Positions 60,436-64,000 of a stretch of DNA of 64,000 bases are shown piece by piece. The stretch's first letter is position 1, and every line of letters begins with the position of its first letter. The DNA comes from Nymphaea colorata (lineage: Eukaryota; Streptophyta; Magnoliopsida; Nymphaeales; Nymphaeaceae). The stretch spans positions 1,647,503 through 1,711,502 of the forward strand of contig NC_045143.1 of the NCBI RefSeq assembly GCF_008831285.2. The letters run 5' to 3'. A model generated the notes under the pieces. That model had not been told where the DNA came from and did no database searches. It worked only from the letters and a program-made list of their open reading frames with translations. A program made the translations under genes and the position numbers.

Positions 60436-62145
60436 TCAACCGGAAGCAACTAAAGGCATGGACGCCGCTCCCTCGAGACGAGCTGAATCACTGTGAGCCA
60501 AACTGCTGCTTCTCTCTTTTTCCGGAATTCTTCCTCCTTCTTCGGCATCACCAAGCTCCCACAAGAAACTCGCATAAGACCCAACCACGTAGCTACATTT
60601 TTCAGAAAGTATCACAAACGAAGCCATGGACAGTACTATTACTCCCAAGTAGACAAGAAAGTCAAACTGATATCTACATGTTAAGAGTTGAGGAAAAGAT
60701 ATTACCAATTACCCGGCGATGCTTCTATAGCTCGAGAGAAGTAAGTATCGGCGAGTGCATAGTCCCGGCGCTCCTTCCAGAGCAGCGTTGCATAGTGAGA
60801 TAAGACGTCGCCGTCAAAGGGATCAGCGACCATAGCGCGTCCATAGTACTCCTCCGCTCTATCCAGGTCACCTTCAACCTTTTACAGCACATCACATGCA
60901 AGAAGAATTCAAGGAGGTTAGTGTAACAGGGATGCAGTAAATGAGTTTAATCTTCATTTCTACTCTTTTCTGAATGATACAGCATTCGCTGTTTTGAAAT
61001 GTAAAAGCAATAAAATATAGACGACGAACCAAAAGGTAGCATAATTATGTTTCTCGCCTTAAAACGTGGTTTTTCTTTGTATAATAGAGACAAGTGCTAA
61101 GTTTAGTTAGAGAATTCAAACCGAGTAATTTCACTACTTTCTTTTATCAAAACACAATATTTAAGCAAGTCCTACATGACCGTCTTTATGTCTTGATAAG
61201 AAAAGAGTAAAGCAAACTCGTTAATCAAAGTACCCTTGAGTAAACTCACGAATATTTGACTTGCACTCTCGCTCCATGTGTTCAGAAAAGAAAAGATCAG
61301 AATAAGAAAGGAAGTAGGAACGATTCTACCTCGTGGAGGAACTTAGCGTAGTTTCTCAACAGGAGAGAGTTGGAGGGATCGGCGTCGATCATCTTCCTAT
61401 ACTTGGCGTCCGTAGCACCCGAATCCGAATCGGAACTCTCCTCGCGTTCTCTGCTGCCTCCGTCACAGAATCCCCTCGGGCCGTCATTCTTTCCGAGTCC
61501 TCCACCTGAACAATTCAAGTCGATGGCACCACCGTCGTCACCACGCTTCTTAAGTTGATCCTCTCTACAGTCTTCTCTGCCCTCTATTCCGTCCGCTTCC
61601 AACGAGCAGTAACCGTTCCAGGGCTCGTCGAGCTTTCCCTGCGAAAGGACAGCCTCCGGTTCTTGGGTCTCGTCCAGGCCGGAGCACGTGAAGAACCGGT
61701 TCACGGAATGCGACGCTGTACCGTGCCCATCGTCCTCCCCTGCCTCCTCGTCATTGCTCAAAGAGATGTTCGACACTTTTCTGGGGATTCTTGGGCGGAA
61801 ACCGTCGCGCTGGAGAAAGACGGTGTCGGAGCTGGAATGGTGGTGGGTCGCGGACGGAGCGGCGGAGGAAGGGGAGGGGGACGAGGAGGTGGACAGGTGG
61901 AGCAAGGAGGAGAGCTGCGTCACGGACCTGGATTGGCGGAGCGGGCGGACGGCGTCGGTGGCGGCGTCGGAAGGGGAGGGGGACGAGGAGGTGGACAGGT
62001 GGAGCAAGGAGGAGAGCTGCGTCACGGACCTGGATTGGCGGAGCGGGCGGACGGCGTCGGTGGCGGCGTCGGAAGGAAGAGGATCCCTGGAGAGCGCCAC
62101 CACCCACGAGTGGAGAATCGGACTCGAAGAGCTTCGAAGCAGCAT
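60436..62145 (-). CDS. TPR-like superfamily protein (plant-specific)
   Basis: Three exons in transcript order: 62145-61330, 60878-60706, 60592-60436. The introns are GT-AG; phases match (the split Cys codon TG|C joins exons 2 and 3); 1146 bases, 381 aa plus stop. The start MLLRSSSSPIL is the usual opening of this plant family (Arabidopsis At5g20190-like as I recall it). Residues 20-245 are Ser/Asp-rich and low in structure. From about 246 come helical repeats: YRKMIDADPSNSLLLRNYAKFLHE, VEGDLDRAEEYYGRAMVADP, DGDVLSHYATLLWKERRDYALADTYFSRAIEASP, NCYVVGSYASFLWELGDAEE. These half-TPR units probably bind another protein; the molecular role is not known. Exon 1 is much more GC-rich than the neighbourhood and carries a 34-residue tandem duplication. 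Using a GTG upstream of 62145 was rejected. Confidence 0.9.
61869..62072 (-). repeat. exact 102-bp tandem duplication in TPR gene exon 1
   Basis: Bases 61869-61970 and 61971-62072 appear identical throughout. They duplicate 34 residues in frame, including DAATDAVRPLRQSRSVTQLS and SLLHLSTSSSPSPS. A perfect match implies a very recent event or an assembly artefact. Confidence 0.95.
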
Positions 62146-63142
62146 CTTCTTCCTCAGAGGAAGAGGAAGAGAAAGAGGGAGAAGCCACGGCACGCCTGCT
62201 TCTCAGAAGAAGAGGGACGCCCCGCTACTTATAATGCAGACGTCCGGGCAGAATCTTGCATCTTAACAATTTTGTTGTTCATCGCTTCATTTTCTTCGGA
62301 GAAAACGTTTCACTTAGGTCCCATCCTGTTGACCATAATTCGAAAAGTTACCTTAATTTTCTGGTCTTCTCTACATAAACGCCTCTTGAAAAGGCTTAAG
62401 TTCAAACGTTATTATGCTTTCATCCCCTATATGGGTTGCATTTGGATGACATTCTTAAAGAATATAGTTTTGTGAAAACCAAACTTTATAGAAACCTAGA
62501 ATTTTAGCGCATTTTGAAACTTGGTTTATGTATTTAGGTCACAAGAACAAAACGACATTTTATGATCACTCCCTTGTGACAAACATTGTTAGGTTAAAAC
62601 TAAAATTTTTATAAACCTGGTTTGATTATTATCCAAACACATCCTAAACGCTATTTTAAAATATTTTGCTTCTAAAATGCCATTTAAGGGTGTCACCCAA
62701 GTTTTCACACGGCCCTAAACTTTTACATCAAAGCAAAGCCGCCAATGATTTTTTTTTTTAGAAACTGATAAATGTGTTAGCTAGAGTTGTGAGGTGATGC
62801 CGTAAATCTATAATGGTAGTGGGTCCTTGTTTGACAAATGTACTAAAAATGCATTAGACTAGAGAAAAAAAAAAGGTAACTCGTTGGAAACTATTGTTAT
62901 GATTATGATTTTTACCGCCTTTCAAGAACCGTCATTTACGACTATCTTGGTAAAAATCCGGTGATATAATTAAACACGGATCATTAGTTAATGAATCATG
63001 AAGAATCCATATATGATGATCAATCTTACTGAAACAAGAAACAAAACTCTACTGGAAACTTAATTTGCAAGAAATGCCAACTTAATTTGAGTGAGTGCTC
63101 ATGAAAGAAAGGTTCATATGTCCAACTTAACATAGCCGCCTT

Positions 63143-63189
<47 letters not shown>

Positions 63190-64000
63190 GTCCGTTGGTG
63201 TGCAGCCAATTGTGTGGAATGCTTTGGATTCTCGAACATTTTCGTCAGACAATGGACGGTCCGTGTTGTGTTTCAACTTTCCACTGCGGCGTCTTCACTG
63301 TCAACCAGTTATGGGTGTTAGATACCAAATTTGATTCGAATCTAAATAATACAACATAGGGGACGAAGAACATTTAATAAAAAAACATACTCTGATCTAT
63401 TTGAGCTGCAGTGGAATAATATAATGCAGAAAGCGGTCCATTTATGCCTTTATAGTATGATTGTGCTTCCATTTAGGCTAATACATAGATCATTTACTCT
63501 AACTTTCTTGGTAGTCCAAACAGTCCTCGTAGTTTCCAATATAACTTTTGTGACAGTTACTGTACAAAAGTTCTTTTGTTTTCAGAAGAATTTTAGGTAG
63601 AAACATGCATCATTCTAAGAGGAACACCGAATGGCTCTGCAACTCTAAGAAGCATATTTCTTCAAATGATGGCTGGCTAGCTGGCTTGTACTGGGAATCT
63701 AAGAAGAGCTTAGCCAATTGGCCTCTGAGAGCATATGTACCAGCAGCCTTCATATGAGGACTTGCAAGAGACAATCAAGAGGCAGGAGAGCAGGTTGCAT
63801 GCTGCAGGGGACGAATCAATTAAGTAGTCTGAGGATGCCGGACAGCAGTGGCAGTGCTCATGAAGCTGATCCCATGCACGTGCTTTTCTTTGTTTTTAAA
63901 TGCAATAATTTTTTAAAAGCGATCTGTAGTTCCACCAAAAAGTTTCATAAAAGATAAAATGGCATAGAAATTTAAAGGTCCTGCTACTCTTAAGTGAAAT
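62146..64000. other. gene-free region upstream of the TPR gene
   Basis: The first part is the TPR leader and promoter. The block 62428-62650 may be an old MITE, with GGTTGCATTTGGAT at the left and its near complement ATCCAAACACATCC at the right, but no target duplication could be fixed. A GA microsatellite lies at 63146-63185. Nothing coding was recognised to the window end. Confidence 0.5.
63146..63185. repeat. (GA)n microsatellite
   Basis: About twenty uninterrupted GA units. Confidence 0.95.

Noticed and set aside
62146-62193. Upstream start (GTG) for the TPR protein
   Set aside because: It would need a GTG start. The ATG at 62145 gives the family's usual MLLRSSS opening.
61555-62475. 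Long plus-strand ORF of about 300 codons
   Set aside because: It is antisense to the GC-rich first exon of the TPR gene, with Gly/Arg low-complexity content and no family features. The minus strand explains the region.

Overview
The window is nuclear DNA from a flowering plant. Every recognisable gene is split by GT-AG introns (one GC-AG), all belong to plant families, and the spaces between them hold AT-rich repeats, small non-autonomous DNA transposons and many long TA/GA/CA microsatellites. The sequence alone does not support naming a species. No organelle genes, rRNA, tRNA, CRISPR array, virus or bacterial-type operon was seen.

Layout. 1-1740: gene-free. 1981-2968 (+): a LURP-one-related (LOR) gene with two exons. 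4024-14594 (-): a 13-exon CCR4-NOT subunit gene (NOT2/VIP2 type) that reassembles to 682 codons, with a 22-Gln tract and an intron carrying two opposed copies of one MITE family. 18605-30323 (-): a 9-exon plant-type nuclear-basket nucleoporin (NUP1/NUP136) that reassembles to 1017 codons, with FG repeats at its C-terminal end. 30.3-40.3 kb: a gene-poor, repeat-rich island with a hAT-type MITE flanked by 8-bp duplications, a tandem array whose minus strand encodes DLNL motifs, and scattered copies of an AT-rich repeat. 37.9-46.3 kb: a roughly 4-kb direct duplication. Its upstream copy leaves a broken 5' fragment of an ascorbate-peroxidase-related gene (APX-R). Its downstream copy continues into an intact 10-exon APX-R gene (44967-49792, +). 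Both copies carry an approximately 1-kb foldback element. 53347-58041 (+): a WVD2-like/TPX2-domain microtubule protein gene with 9 coding exons. 60436-62145 (-): a 3-exon TPR-like protein gene with an exact in-frame 102-bp tandem duplication. 62.2-64 kb: gene-free.

The genes do not form a pathway. They are independent housekeeping and stress-related genes: mRNA deadenylation/transcription (NOT2), nuclear pore (NUP1), hydrogen peroxide metabolism (APX-R), microtubules (WVD2-like), defence-associated LOR and an uncharacterised TPR protein. Exon models were built by hand from splice signals, reading phase and remembered family conservation. All six intact models close in frame, which supports them, but no transcript evidence was available. 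I found no convincing new biological system. The most informative structures are the APX-R duplication with its foldback, the paired MITEs and the recent in-frame coding duplications.
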